64,000 nucleotides of DNA from Streptomyces sp. NBC_01241 (GTDB taxonomy: Bacteria; Actinomycetota; Actinomycetes; Streptomycetales; Streptomycetaceae). Below are positions 47,914 to 57,473 of this stretch, piece after piece; position 1 is the first letter of the stretch, and every line of letters starts with the position of its first letter. Below the pieces are notes generated by a model. The model saw only the letters and a list, made by a program, of their open reading frames with translations, ran no database searches and was not told the origin of the DNA. The stretch covers positions 6,358,501-6,422,500 of the forward strand of contig NZ_CP108494.1 in the NCBI RefSeq assembly GCF_041435435.1, read 5' to 3'. Made by a program: the position numbers and the translations under genes.

Positions 47914-49434
47914 ATGACCTCCTCTTCTTCCCTTCCCCAGGACGCGCAGGAAGCGCAGAGCGCTACGGAGAATGTCACCGAGAGCCTCACCGAGAGCCTT
48001 CGGGCCGACGCCCTGATGGAAGAGGACGTCGCCTGGAGCCACGAGATCGACGGAGAGCGGGACGGCGAGCAGTTCGACCGTTCGGAGCGCGCCGCGCTGC
48101 GGCGTGTGGCGGGACTCTCCACCGAGCTCGAGGACGTCACCGAGGTCGAGTACCGGCAGCTGCGCCTGGAGCGTGTGGTGCTGGTCGGCGTCTGGACCTC
48201 GGGGACCGCGCAGGACGCGGAGAATTCCCTCGCGGAGCTGGCCGCACTCGCGGAGACGGCGGGCGCCCTGGTGCTCGACGCCGTGTTCCAGCGCCGCGAC
48301 AAGCCCGACCCGGCCACCTACATCGGCTCGGGCAAGGCCTTGGAGCTGCGCGACATCGTCCTCGAATCAGGGGCCGACACCGTCGTGTGCGACGGCGAGC
48401 TCAGCCCCGGCCAGCTGATCCACCTGGAAGACGTGGTCAAGGTCAAGGTGGTCGACCGGACCGCCCTGATCCTCGACATCTTCGCTCAGCACGCCAAGTC
48501 CCGGGAGGGCAAGGCACAGGTCTCGCTGGCACAGATGCAGTACATGCTGCCGCGGCTGCGCGGCTGGGGTCAGTCGCTCTCCCGTCAGATGGGCGGCGGC
48601 GGTTCCAGCGGCGGTGGCGGAATGGCCACCCGTGGTCCCGGTGAGACCAAGATCGAAACGGACCGGCGTCGGATCCGCGAGAAGATGGCGAAGATGCGCC
48701 GGGAGATCGCGGAGATGAAGACCGGCCGCGACATCAAGCGCCAGGAACGCAAGCGCAACAGGGTGCCGTCGGTCGCCATCGCCGGCTACACCAACGCGGG
48801 CAAGTCCTCGCTGCTCAACCGGCTGACCGGTGCGGGCGTCCTCGTGGAGAACGCCCTGTTCGCCACCCTGGACCCGACCGTGCGCCGGGCCGAGACGCCG
48901 AGCGGCCGGATCTACACCCTGGCCGACACCGTCGGGTTCGTACGGCATCTGCCGCACCACCTCGTCGAGGCGTTCCGCTCCACCATGGAGGAGGTCGGCG
49001 AATCCGATCTGATCCTGCACGTGGTGGACGGCTCGCACCCGGTGCCGGAGGAGCAGCTCGCCGCGGTGCGCGAGGTGATCCGCGACGTGGGCGCGGTGGA
49101 CGTGCCCGAGGTCGTGGTGATCAACAAGGCGGATGCGGCCGATCCGCTGGTGCTGCAGCGGCTGCTGCGCATCGAGAAGCACGCGATCGCCGTCTCGGCG
49201 CGTACCGGAGCCGGCATCGACGAGCTGCTCGCCCTCATCGATTCGGAGCTGCCCCGGCCCTCGGTCGAGATCGAGGCGCTCGTGCCGTACACCCAGGGTG
49301 GACTCGTCTCCCGGGTGCACGCCGAGGGCGAGGTGATCTCCGAGGAACACACGTCGGAGGGCACCCTGCTCAACGCCCGGGTCCATGAGGAACTGGCGGC
49401 TGAGCTCTCCTCGTTCGTCCCCGTGGCGCCCTGA
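47914..49434 (+). CDS. hflX: Ribosome-associated GTPase HflX
   Basis: A GTPase of about 506 residues that splits or rescues stalled ribosomes. ATG 47914 with AAGGA upstream; a GTG slightly upstream (VTDVTDF) is an alternative. The N-terminal HflX domain contains RRDKPDPATYIGSGKALEL and a Gly-rich loop GGGGSSGGGGM; G1 is GYTNAGKSSLLN, G3 is DTVGFVRHLP, and G4 is NKAD. The N-terminal 75 residues are an acidic extension common in actinobacteria. Two hairpins follow. Confidence 0.96.
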   Translation: MTSSSSLPQDAQEAQSATENVTESLTESLRADALMEEDVAWSHEIDGERDGEQFDRSERAALRRVAGLSTELEDVTEVEYRQLRLERVVLVGVWTSGTAQDAENSLAELAALAETAGALVLDAVFQRRDKPDPATYIGSGKALELRDIVLESGADTVVCDGELSPGQLIHLEDVVKVKVVDRTALILDIFAQHAKSREGKAQVSLAQMQYMLPRLRGWGQSLSRQMGGGGSSGGGGMATRGPGETKIETDRRRIREKMAKMRREIAEMKTGRDIKRQERKRNRVPSVAIAGYTNAGKSSLLNRLTGAGVLVENALFATLDPTVRRAETPSGRIYTLADTVGFVRHLPHHLVEAFRSTMEEVGESDLILHVVDGSHPVPEEQLAAVREVIRDVGAVDVPEVVVINKADAADPLVLQRLLRIEKHAIAVSARTGAGIDELLALIDSELPRPSVEIEALVPYTQGGLVSRVHAEGEVISEEHTSEGTLLNARVHEELAAELSSFVPVAP

Positions 49435-49460
49435 CGGCAAGCGCGGTACAGCTCAGTACG

Positions 49461-49502
49461 GACCGATGGCCCGCTCCCCTCGTCGGGAGCGGGCCATCGG
49501 TC
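49461..49502. terminator. Very strong hairpin after hflX
   Basis: Perfect 18-bp stem 49461-49478 / 49485-49502 with a 6-nt loop (CTCGTC). Confidence 0.9.
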
Positions 49503-49560
49503 GTTCGGCCTTCCGGCCCCCGGCGGGCAACTGTCGCGCAAGGGGCTCCGACGGACCGTC

Positions 49561-49590
49561 ACCGTCACCCGGACCGGCCCGGGTGACGGT
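49561..49590. terminator. Hairpin after the minus-strand protease gene
   Basis: ACCGTCACCCGG pairs with CCGGGTGACGGT, 6-nt loop, 6 bp beyond the stop at 49597. Confidence 0.8.
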
Positions 49591-49596
49591 CCGTCG

Positions 49597-50817
49597 TCAC
49601 TGTCCCGCGTACTTCTTGCTGACCGATTCGTAGACGCCCTTGGCTTCCTTGCCGAAGCGCGGCCCGGCCAGCCAGCCTGCCGTCACCGGGCCGATAGAGG
49701 TGTTCGACACCAGTGCGGGCTTGCCGTCCTGGCCCGCCGCGACCCAGCCACCACCGGAGGCACCGCCGGTCATGGTGCAGCCGATGCGGTACATCGTGGG
49801 GTCCTGCGCGGCCAGCGAGAGCCGGCCCGGCTTGTCGGCGCACTGGAACGCCTTCTGACCGTCGTACGGCGGAGCGGCCGGGAAGCCGGTGGCCGTCATG
49901 CCGGCGATCTCCGGCACGGCCGGGGCGTTGAAGTCGACGGGCAGCGCGGAGCCGACCGTCTCCTCCAGGGACTTGCCCGTCGAGCCCTTCTCCGGCGTGA
50001 CGTGCAGCACCGCGAAGTCGTACGGGGCGCCCTGCCCGCCGACCGAGGAGCCCTGCGAGATCCACTGGTCGGACGCCTGCGCCCACTGACCCCACCACAC
50101 GCCGTAGGGCGCGATCTCCTGCTTGCTCGCCTTCTCCAGCTCGGCGGTCGACAGACCGCTGTTGTTGTACGAAGGCACGAAGGCGATGTTGCGGTACCAG
50201 CCGCCCTTCTTGCCGGCGTGCACACAGTGTCCGGCGGTCCACACCAGGTTGGACTTCCCTGGGTGCGCCGGGTCCTTCACCACGGTCGCGGAGCAGACCA
50301 TGGAACCCTCGGGGCTGTCGAACAGCAGCTTCCCGGACTCCGCGGCATTGGCGTGGTACGGCGTCCGTACGCCGGCGGCCTGGACCGGCGCGGGCGTCGG
50401 GTCCGTCACGCCCGCATCGCCCGAGATGTCATTGTCGACCGGCTTCTCCGGCGACTTGTCGGCCTCCCGCATCCGCTCCGGGTCCCAGAGGCCCTCGATG
50501 ATCGGATTGACGAAGTCCTTGGCCTCGCGCAGCCACTTGTCCCTGTCCCAGTTCTTCCACTCGCCGTTCTTCCACTGGTCGAGGTCGATCCCGTGTTCCT
50601 TGAGCCGGTCCTTCAGATCGTCCGGAATGGTGATCTTGCCGTGCGAGGACGCGTCGGCCGGAGCGCTCGGCTTGTTGCCGGCATTGTCCTCGTCGGGCCC
50701 GCAGGCGGTGGCGGTGAGCGCGAGGACCGCGGCGACCGCGGCCACAGCGAGCGCCGAGGAACGCGTGCGGCCTGCGCTCCCCCGACGGATGGCGGGAACT
50801 GGTCGAATGAGTCGCAT
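49597..50817 (-). CDS. Trypsin-like serine protease lipoprotein
   Basis: A 406-residue exported protein with a lipoprotein signal (LALTATAC, Cys near residue 39). The catalytic triad is His in WTAGHCVHA, Asp in YDFAVLHV and Ser in MTGGASGGGWVA. Residues 60-150 form a charged, Trp-rich N-terminal segment (QWKNGEWKNWDRDKWL) not part of the protease fold. Probably surface-anchored. Similar proteins next to hflX occur in Streptomyces; the substrate is unknown. Confidence 0.9.
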   Translation of the reverse strand: MRLIRPVPAIRRGSAGRTRSSALAVAAVAAVLALTATACGPDEDNAGNKPSAPADASSHGKITIPDDLKDRLKEHGIDLDQWKNGEWKNWDRDKWLREAKDFVNPIIEGLWDPERMREADKSPEKPVDNDISGDAGVTDPTPAPVQAAGVRTPYHANAAESGKLLFDSPEGSMVCSATVVKDPAHPGKSNLVWTAGHCVHAGKKGGWYRNIAFVPSYNNSGLSTAELEKASKQEIAPYGVWWGQWAQASDQWISQGSSVGGQGAPYDFAVLHVTPEKGSTGKSLEETVGSALPVDFNAPAVPEIAGMTATGFPAAPPYDGQKAFQCADKPGRLSLAAQDPTMYRIGCTMTGGASGGGWVAAGQDGKPALVSNTSIGPVTAGWLAGPRFGKEAKGVYESVSKKYAGQ

Positions 50818-51146
50818 GTGGTGATCCCCCTGGGACTTCGTAACTCAAGGCTTCTTTACTGCACTTCGGCAACGCTCCGAGCCATCTGCTCCGAACGTCC
50901 GGCGGACATCCGAAACACTGTCCGAGCCTTCCGTGCGGCCCCCACTATGCCGGTGCCGATGGGGACGGTACGCAGCAGGGCCATGGTTCCGCCCCCGCAA
51001 GGATCTTCGGATTTACCCGTGATCCACCGCGACCGGCGTCGTTGGTACGTGCGAGGGACTCGAGGACAGCGTTCATCCCCGTAGTCCGTCCGTACGCCGA
51101 CGAACTGACGTGCAACGCAACTGTTACAGCAGGAGGACCAACAGCC
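50818..51146. promoter_or_regulatory. Divergent region before the siderophore cluster
   Basis: A 329-bp spacer between the protease and the aminotransferase. I looked for an iron box (DmdR/IdeR type, TTAGGTTAGGCTAACCTAA-like) and saw none. It holds the AGGAGG ribosome site of the first gene at 51131-51136. Confidence 0.4.
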
Positions 51147-52526
51147 GTGGCCGTGACCGAACCAGCTCCGGTGGCAGTACCGGCGGTGCACGAGGGGATC
51201 CTGCGCCGCCAATCGCTGCGCGAATCCGCCGCCCGTACCTACGCGCGCTCACTGCCGATCGTGCCGGTACGGGCCCGTGGGATGACGATCGAGGGTGCGG
51301 ACGGGCGGCGATACCTCGACTGTCTCTCCGGGGCAGGCACCCTGGCGCTCGGGCACAACCACCCGGTGGTCCTGGAGGCGATCAGGAAAGTGATCGACTC
51401 GGGTGCACCGCTGCACGTGCTCGACCTCGCGACCCCGGTCAAGGACGCCTTCACCACGGAGCTGTTTGCCACCCTGCCGCGGCAGTTCGCCGACAACGCC
51501 CGGATCCAGTTCTGCGGACCTGCCGGTACGGACGCCGTGGAAGCGGCGTTCAAGCTGGTCCGTGCCGCGACCGGACGCAGCGGACTTCTCGCCTTCACCG
51601 GCGCCTACCACGGGATGACGGCGGGAGCCCTGGCCGCTTCGGGCGGCGCCGAGGACGTACGGGTGACGAGGCTGCCTTTCCCGCAGAACTACCGCTGCCC
51701 CTTCGGTATCGGCGGCGATCGCGGCGCGGAGACGGCCGCCCGGTGGACCGAGAGCCTCCTGGACGATCCCAAGGGAGGCGCACCCGCGCCGGCCGGCATG
51801 ATCCTCGAACCGGTGCAGGGGGAGGGCGGCGTGAACCCCGCCCCCGACGACTGGATGCGCCGAATGCGCGAGATCACCGAGACCCGGTCCATCCCCCTGA
51901 TCGCCGACGAGGTCCAGACGGGCGTCGGCCGCACCGGTGCCTTCTGGGCGGTCGAACACAGCGGGATCGTGCCCGATGTGATGGTGCTCTCCAAGGCCAT
52001 CGGCGGTTCCCTCCCGCTCGCGGTGATCGTCTACCGTTCCGAGCTCGACACCTGGCAACCGGGCGCCCACGCCGGCACCTTCCGGGGCAACCAACTCGCG
52101 ATGGCGGCCGGTACGGCCACCCTTTCCTTCGTGCGGGAGAACCAGCTCGCCGAGCGCGCCGCGATGCTCGGCGCCCGGATGATCGCACGCCTTCAGGTAC
52201 TGGCCACGGACCACCCGTCCATCGGAGACGTCCGCGGACGGGGCCTGATGATCGGAGTGGAACTCGTCGACCCCGAGGCCGCCCCGCAGGGCGGCAGCCC
52301 CGAGCCGCCGCCCGCCCCGGCCCTCGCCGCCGCCGTCCAACAGGAATGTCTGCGCCGCGGGCTCATCGTCGAACTCGGCGGACGCCACTCGACCGTCGTG
52401 CGGCTCCTGCCGCCCCTCACTCTCACCGACGAACAGGCAACAGCGGTCGTGGACCGCCTCGCCGACGCCCTGGCAGCCGCCGAGCGTCTGCCGCACCGCA
52501 GGAACACGACCGGGTCGATCCGCTGA
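51147..52526 (+). CDS. Diaminobutyrate--2-oxoglutarate aminotransferase (siderophore pathway)
   Basis: A PLP-dependent class III aminotransferase of about 459 residues making 2,4-diaminobutyrate from aspartate semialdehyde. GTG 51147 with AGGAGG upstream. Features include GAGTLALGHNHP, FCGPAGTDAVEAAFKL, LIADEVQTGVGRTG, and the PLP Lys in MVLSKAIGGSLPLAV. Close to RhbA-type enzymes of NRPS-independent siderophore (NIS) pathways. First gene of a four-gene NIS cluster (29-bp gap to the next gene). Confidence 0.9.
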   Translation: MAVTEPAPVAVPAVHEGILRRQSLRESAARTYARSLPIVPVRARGMTIEGADGRRYLDCLSGAGTLALGHNHPVVLEAIRKVIDSGAPLHVLDLATPVKDAFTTELFATLPRQFADNARIQFCGPAGTDAVEAAFKLVRAATGRSGLLAFTGAYHGMTAGALAASGGAEDVRVTRLPFPQNYRCPFGIGGDRGAETAARWTESLLDDPKGGAPAPAGMILEPVQGEGGVNPAPDDWMRRMREITETRSIPLIADEVQTGVGRTGAFWAVEHSGIVPDVMVLSKAIGGSLPLAVIVYRSELDTWQPGAHAGTFRGNQLAMAAGTATLSFVRENQLAERAAMLGARMIARLQVLATDHPSIGDVRGRGLMIGVELVDPEAAPQGGSPEPPPAPALAAAVQQECLRRGLIVELGGRHSTVVRLLPPLTLTDEQATAVVDRLADALAAAERLPHRRNTTGSIR

Positions 52527-52555
52527 CCCCGGACACCATCACAAGGAAGACCGCC

Positions 52556-54445
52556 GTGAACCCCACCCCCGCGCCCCAGGCCGACGGCCCTCCCCCCACC
52601 CAGCAGCGAGGACAGGACGCATACACCGGCAACCTCGTCGTCGAGCACACCACCGTGCCGCGCCAGAAGGCGGCACCGCACGACGAGCGCTACGCCCCGA
52701 AGTGCCCGAACACCGGCGCGGCACCCGCCGATCTCCTCGACCATCCGGATCCGCTGCGCGCCGCCGACACGGCGGGTGCCGAGAACCTGCTCCGCTGCTG
52801 GGTCCGGGAGAGCGACCTTTCCCGGCCGGCCGGGGACACCCTCCGGATCCCCCTCCCCGCAAGCGGAACCGCACTGCTCGTCCCCGTCGTCTACTGGTCC
52901 GCGACGGGCTGGCACCGCTTCGGCACGCCTGTCCTGGAGGGGGCGCCCGAAGGAGCGCCGACGGCCGACGCCGTCACGGTCGCCGCTCTCCTGGGGCGCG
53001 AGGCCGACCACCACGAAGGCGCCGACTTGGTGGCCCGGGTCGCCGACTCGGTACGGCGGACCGCCGGCTTCATCGCCGAACGGCGCCGCACTCCGGACGC
53101 TCCGCCGGAAGCGGACTTCTTCCTCACCGCCGAGCAGTCACTTCTCCTGGGACACCCGCTCCACCCCACCCCCAAGAGCCGCGAGGGCCTTTCCGACTCC
53201 GAATCCCGCCGCTACTCACCCGAGTTGCACGGCTCCTTCCCGCTGCACTGGATGGCCGTCGACCGGTCCGTGCTGGCCACGGACTCCGCCTGGACCGACG
53301 GAGGGCGTCCCGTACCGGCCACGGAACTGGTCACCTCCCACGCCGGAGGAGTGCGGCTCCCCGACAACACCGCACCGATTCCGCTCCACCCCTGGCAGGC
53401 CCGCGAACTCGGCCACCGGCCCGAAGTGATCGCCCTGCTCGACGCCGGACTCCTTCACGACCTGGGACCGCACGGGAAGCACTGGCACCCCACCTCTTCC
53501 GTCCGTACCGTGCATCAGCCAGGTGCCGAGGTCATGCTCAAGCTCTCCCTCGGTGTCCGCATCACCAACTCCCGTCGTGAGAACCTCCGCAAGGAACTCC
53601 ACCGCGGAGTAGAGGTCCACCGGCTGCTCCGCAGCGGACTCGCTGCGCAGTGGCACGCCGTCCACCCGGGCTTCGACATCGTCCGCGACCCCGCCTGGCT
53701 CGCCGTCGACGGCCCGGACGGAGAGCCCGTCGCGGGCCTCGACGTGATGCTGCGCCACAACCCGTTCGGCCTGTACGACGACGCCGTCTGCATCGCCGCG
53801 CTCACTGCCCCGCGCCCCTGGCCCGGCCGGGCCGGCATGTGTTCCCGCCTCGTCCAGATCGTTCTCTCCCTGGCCGCCGCTACCGGAAGAGCTGTGGGAG
53901 CCGTCGCCACCGAGTGGTTCCTGCGCTACCTCGACCGCGTCGTACGCCCCGTGCTCTGGCTCGACGCCCACGCGGGCGTGGCGCTCGAAGCCCACCAGCA
54001 GAACACCCTGGTGCTGCTCGACCCGCACGGCTGGCCCGTCGGCGGCCGGTACCGCGACAACCAGGGCTACTACTTCCGGGAGTCCCACCGCGCAGCACTG
54101 GAGCACCGGCTCCCCGGCATCGGATCGGTCAGCGACACCTTCGTCTCCGACGCGGTCACCGACGAACGGTTCGCCTACTACCTCGGCATCAACAATGTGT
54201 TCGGCCTGATCGGAGCCTTCGGCGCCCAGCGCCTCGCCGACGAGCACGTGCTCATCGCCGCGTTCCGTCGGTTCCTCGGCTCTGCCACGGCACTCGGCTC
54301 ACCGCTGCCCGCACATCTGCTGGACAACCCCCAACTGCGGTGCAAGGCCAATCTGCTGACCCGGTTGCACGGCCTCGACGAGCTCGTCGGGCCTGTCGAC
54401 ACCCAGTCCGTGTACGTCACCATTGCCAACCCCTTGTATGTCTGA
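52556..54445 (+). CDS. IucA/IucC-family siderophore synthetase 1
   Basis: An NIS synthetase of about 629 residues that joins a carboxylate to an amine via an acyl-adenylate. GTG 52556 is the likely start; the frame continues far upstream only as an overlap of the aminotransferase. Family motifs include HPLHPTPKSREGL, PIPLHPWQ, ATSSVRTV-like HPTSSVRTVHQPGAEVMLKLSLGVRITN and a C-terminal FhuF-like region with EAHQQNTLVLLD and YYFRESHR. The GNAT gene follows after 44 bp. Confidence 0.93.
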   Translation: MNPTPAPQADGPPPTQQRGQDAYTGNLVVEHTTVPRQKAAPHDERYAPKCPNTGAAPADLLDHPDPLRAADTAGAENLLRCWVRESDLSRPAGDTLRIPLPASGTALLVPVVYWSATGWHRFGTPVLEGAPEGAPTADAVTVAALLGREADHHEGADLVARVADSVRRTAGFIAERRRTPDAPPEADFFLTAEQSLLLGHPLHPTPKSREGLSDSESRRYSPELHGSFPLHWMAVDRSVLATDSAWTDGGRPVPATELVTSHAGGVRLPDNTAPIPLHPWQARELGHRPEVIALLDAGLLHDLGPHGKHWHPTSSVRTVHQPGAEVMLKLSLGVRITNSRRENLRKELHRGVEVHRLLRSGLAAQWHAVHPGFDIVRDPAWLAVDGPDGEPVAGLDVMLRHNPFGLYDDAVCIAALTAPRPWPGRAGMCSRLVQIVLSLAAATGRAVGAVATEWFLRYLDRVVRPVLWLDAHAGVALEAHQQNTLVLLDPHGWPVGGRYRDNQGYYFRESHRAALEHRLPGIGSVSDTFVSDAVTDERFAYYLGINNVFGLIGAFGAQRLADEHVLIAAFRRFLGSATALGSPLPAHLLDNPQLRCKANLLTRLHGLDELVGPVDTQSVYVTIANPLYV

Positions 54446-54489
54446 AGGACGATGACCACCGCCTGAACCGCCGAGAGGAGAGCAACACC

Positions 54490-55296
54490 GTGGCTCCCGC
54501 CGATGCGCACACCGACGCCGGTCCCGGACCTGCCCCACAGACCGACACGGGCACCGACGACACCCTGGACCTGCCGCTCTCCGAAGAACTCCTCGCCGTG
54601 TTCGGGGAGGACACACCGGCCACCGCCGTACAACCGCTGCCGCCGATCGGGCCCGCGTCATCCGCACCGGATGGCGCGGGCCCGGCCGCGGGCGCGCGGG
54701 CGACCGTGAGCAGAGCGGCCTCCTCCGCTCTGCTCGACCACCCCGCAGACTGGGGGCCGGTGGCCACCCCGGCCGGTGTGTTCCAACTCGTCCCCGTGCG
54801 GCTGGAGCGCGATCTCGCCGTGATCAGCCGCTGGATGAACGACGCGGCGGTCTCGGCGTTCTGGGAACTCGCCGGATCCGAAGCCGTCACAGTCGCTCAT
54901 CTGCGTCCTCAGCTCGACGGTGATGGACGCAGCGTCCCGTGCCTCGGCGTGCTGGCCGGCGTCCCCATGAGCTATTGGGAGATCTACCGCGCGGATCTCG
55001 ATCCGCTGGCGCGCCACTACCCCGCTCGCCCGCACGACACCGGAATCCACCTTCTCATCGGTGGCGTGAACGACCGTGGACGCGGTGTCGGTACGACCCT
55101 GCTCCGGGCCGTCGCCGACCTCGTACTCGACAACCGCCCCCTGTGCGCGCGGGTTGTCGCGGAGCCCGATCTGCGTAACACCCCGTCCGTCTCCGCCTTC
55201 CTGAGTGCCGGCTTCCGCTTCTTCGCGGAAGTCGAACTCCCCGACAAACGAGCCGCCCTGATGATCCGCGACCGAACCCACCGTGCCCAGCTGTGA
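54490..55296 (+). CDS. GNAT acetyltransferase (IucB/RhbD-like)
   Basis: A protein of about 268 residues from GTG 54490 (GAGAGGAG upstream). The first 80 residues are Pro/Ala/Asp-rich; the rest is the GNAT domain used in siderophore assembly: LVPVRLERDLAVISRWMN, YWEIYRADLDPLARHY, GIHLLIGGVNDRGRGVGTTLL with the acetyl-CoA loop, and a C-terminal FLSAGFRFFAEVELPDKRAALM. In aerobactin/rhizobactin pathways such enzymes acylate a hydroxylamine; no hydroxylase is encoded here, so the acceptor is uncertain. Confidence 0.88.
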   Translation: MAPADAHTDAGPGPAPQTDTGTDDTLDLPLSEELLAVFGEDTPATAVQPLPPIGPASSAPDGAGPAAGARATVSRAASSALLDHPADWGPVATPAGVFQLVPVRLERDLAVISRWMNDAAVSAFWELAGSEAVTVAHLRPQLDGDGRSVPCLGVLAGVPMSYWEIYRADLDPLARHYPARPHDTGIHLLIGGVNDRGRGVGTTLLRAVADLVLDNRPLCARVVAEPDLRNTPSVSAFLSAGFRFFAEVELPDKRAALMIRDRTHRAQL

Positions 55297-55374
55297 AAGA
55301 ACCGAACGCACTGAACGAACCGCTGCAACGCGTACACCGCTCGAACCCCATCGGTTCCACCCGGAGGAGTCCCC

Positions 55375-57423
55375 GTGCCGAAATATCCTGCGAGCCATGA
55401 TTCAGCGGAGTCCGACGCGCTGCTCAGCACGCCAGAACTGAACCGGACGGTCTGGGACAGAGCCGCCGCCCGACTGCTCGCGAAGATGCTCGGTCAATTC
55501 GCCTACGAGGAAGTCATCGAGCCGGAAGCCATCGAACGGGAAGCCACCGAACCGCTCGGGCAGGCCGACGGCGGCGATACGTACACCCTCACGCTCGACG
55601 ACGGTGGAACGCTGTCTTTCAGCGCCCGGAGGGGTGTGTACGGCGGTTGGCACATTGCCCCCGAGTCGATCCTGGAGACGTCCGGGGGCGTCCTGGAGGC
55701 ACAAGCCGGAGCGGCAGGCACGAGCGACGGGGACGCACCGGCGGAACGGCCGCGTGACAGCGACCGGGGCGCGTCCGTAGAACGGCCGCGTGACAGCGGC
55801 CGCGGCGGGCCCGCCGATCCGCCGCTGGACCGGAACGGCGTGCCTGTCCCCTTCCGGGATCCGCTGCAGGACCGGAACGGTGGCGCCGTCCCCTTCCGGG
55901 ATCCGCTGCAGTTCCTCGCCCGCGCTCGCCACCTCCTCCGGATCGACGGCGCCACCCTCGGCCACCTCATCCGCGAGATCACCACCACCCTCGCCGCCGA
56001 CGCCCGGCTGGACCACACCGCGCTCTCCGCCGCCCGGCTGGCCGACCTCGACTACGCCGAGCTGGAAGGGCACCAGACGGGCCACCCCTGGCTCGTCGCC
56101 AACAAAGGGCGCCTCGGCTTCTCCGCCACCGACGCGGCCCGCTACACGCCCGAGGCCCGCAGGCCGGTCGGGCTGCCGTGGATCGCTGTCTCCACCCGGA
56201 TCGCCGCCTACCGCGGAGTGCCCGGCCTGGCGGCTCCCGAGCAGTTGTACGCACAGGAACTCGACCCGTCGGTCCGCGACTCCTTCGCCGCCGTGCTCCG
56301 CGCCCGCAACCTCGACCCCGACGGCTACCTCTGTCTTCCCGTGCACCCCTGGCAATGGGATGAATGGATCGTTCCGGTCTTCGCCCCGGCCATCGCCGCA
56401 GGCGACATCGTTCCGCTCCATGCCGACGCGGACCTCCGGCTGCCGCAACAGTCCATCCGCACCTTCGCCAATGTGACCCGCCCCGACCGGCATACCGTCA
56501 AACTGCCCCTGTCGATCCTCAACACGCTGGTCTGGCGGGGCCTTCCGACCGAACGCACCCTCGCGGCCCCCGCAGTCACCACCTGGGTCCAGGGCCTGCG
56601 CGACGGGGACACCTTCCTCCGCGACACCTGCGGCGTCATCCTGCTCGGCGAGGTCGCCTCCGTGGCCGTCGAACATCCGCTCTACGACCGCCTCCCCGAG
56701 ACGCCGTACCAGTTCAAGGAGATCCTCGGCGCGATCTGGCGAGAGCCCCTCCAGCCCAGGCTCGCGCCGGGCGAACGGGCCCGGACGCTCGCCTCGCTGC
56801 TCCACACCGACCCCCGGGGCCGCGCCTTCACGGCCGAGCTCGTCGCCCGTTCCGGACTGACTCCCACCGCCTGGCTGACCCGGCTCTTCGCGGCGCTGCT
56901 CCCACCGCTGCTGCACTTCCTCTACCGCTACGGCACCGTGTTCTCCCCGCACGGCGAGAACGCCATCGTCGTCTTCGACGAACAGGACGTACCGGTGCGC
57001 CTGGCGATCAAGGACTTCGTGGACGATGTGAACATCAGCTCCCAGCCGCTGCCGGAGCACGAGTCGATGCCGCAGGACGTACGCGACATCCTCCTCATGG
57101 AGGAGCCCTCCTTCCTCACCCAGTTCATTCACGCCGGACTGTTCATCGGTGTCTTCCGGTTCCTCTCCCCGCTGTGCGAGGAACAGCTCGGAGTCCCGGA
57201 GGCCGATTTCTGGTCACTCGTGCGGGCCGAGATCCTGCGGCATCACGCCCGTTTTCCCGAGCTCAAGGAGAGGTTCGAGTTGTTCGACATGCTGACGCCC
57301 CGCATCGAACGTCTCTGTCTGAACCGCAACCGTCTGCATGTGGACGGCTACCGGGACCGCTCCCGTCGCCCGCACGCGGCGATCCACGGGACTGTGCCGA
57401 ACCCGCTCCACCCCTCCGTCTGA
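55375..57423 (+). CDS. IucA/IucC-family siderophore synthetase 2, with tandem-duplicated insert
   Basis: A 682-residue NIS synthetase from GTG 55375 (GGAGGAG upstream). Motifs include GHPWLVANKGRLGFS, LPVHPWQWDEWIVPVF, LPQQSIRTFANV, KLPLSILNTLVWRGLP, and the C-terminal GENAIVVFDEQDVPVRLAIKDFVDDVNI. Between the N-terminal strand region (WHIAPESI, about residue 97) and DPLQFLARARHLL (about 178) lies an insert of about 75 residues with two exact-length tandem duplications (12- and 14-residue units). The insert is hydrophilic and probably a surface loop. Last gene of the cluster. Confidence 0.93.
   Translation: MPKYPASHDSAESDALLSTPELNRTVWDRAAARLLAKMLGQFAYEEVIEPEAIEREATEPLGQADGGDTYTLTLDDGGTLSFSARRGVYGGWHIAPESILETSGGVLEAQAGAAGTSDGDAPAERPRDSDRGASVERPRDSGRGGPADPPLDRNGVPVPFRDPLQDRNGGAVPFRDPLQFLARARHLLRIDGATLGHLIREITTTLAADARLDHTALSAARLADLDYAELEGHQTGHPWLVANKGRLGFSATDAARYTPEARRPVGLPWIAVSTRIAAYRGVPGLAAPEQLYAQELDPSVRDSFAAVLRARNLDPDGYLCLPVHPWQWDEWIVPVFAPAIAAGDIVPLHADADLRLPQQSIRTFANVTRPDRHTVKLPLSILNTLVWRGLPTERTLAAPAVTTWVQGLRDGDTFLRDTCGVILLGEVASVAVEHPLYDRLPETPYQFKEILGAIWREPLQPRLAPGERARTLASLLHTDPRGRAFTAELVARSGLTPTAWLTRLFAALLPPLLHFLYRYGTVFSPHGENAIVVFDEQDVPVRLAIKDFVDDVNISSQPLPEHESMPQDVRDILLMEEPSFLTQFIHAGLFIGVFRFLSPLCEEQLGVPEADFWSLVRAEILRHHARFPELKERFELFDMLTPRIERLCLNRNRLHVDGYRDRSRRPHAAIHGTVPNPLHPSV
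55744..55815 (+). repeat. 36-bp tandem duplication in siderophore synthetase 2
   Basis: Two 36-bp units each begin GAACGGCCGCGTGACAGCG (55744 and 55780), giving ERPRDSDRGASV and ERPRDSGRGGPA. Confidence 0.85.
55828..55911 (+). repeat. 42-bp tandem duplication in siderophore synthetase 2
   Basis: Units 55828-55869 and 55870-55911 abut exactly; their last 24 bp are identical. They encode DRNGVPVPFRDPLQ and DRNGGAVPFRDPLQ; the second unit ends in the DPLQ that continues into the conserved enzyme core. Confidence 0.92.
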
Positions 57424-57473
57424 GTCCGGGAGTGATCGCCGTTGTCAGTGGTGCCCCGTAGGGTGGTCGGGCT

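Noticed and set aside
50818..51146. Iron-box (DmdR/IdeR) before the siderophore cluster
   Set aside because: No 19-bp palindrome of the TTAGGTTAGGCTAACCTAA type could be seen.
51110..52555. Extended N-terminus of siderophore synthetase 1 reaching back over the aminotransferase
   Set aside because: The extra 480 codons are Arg/Pro-rich shadow of the aminotransferase in another frame; GTG 52556 is the sensible start.
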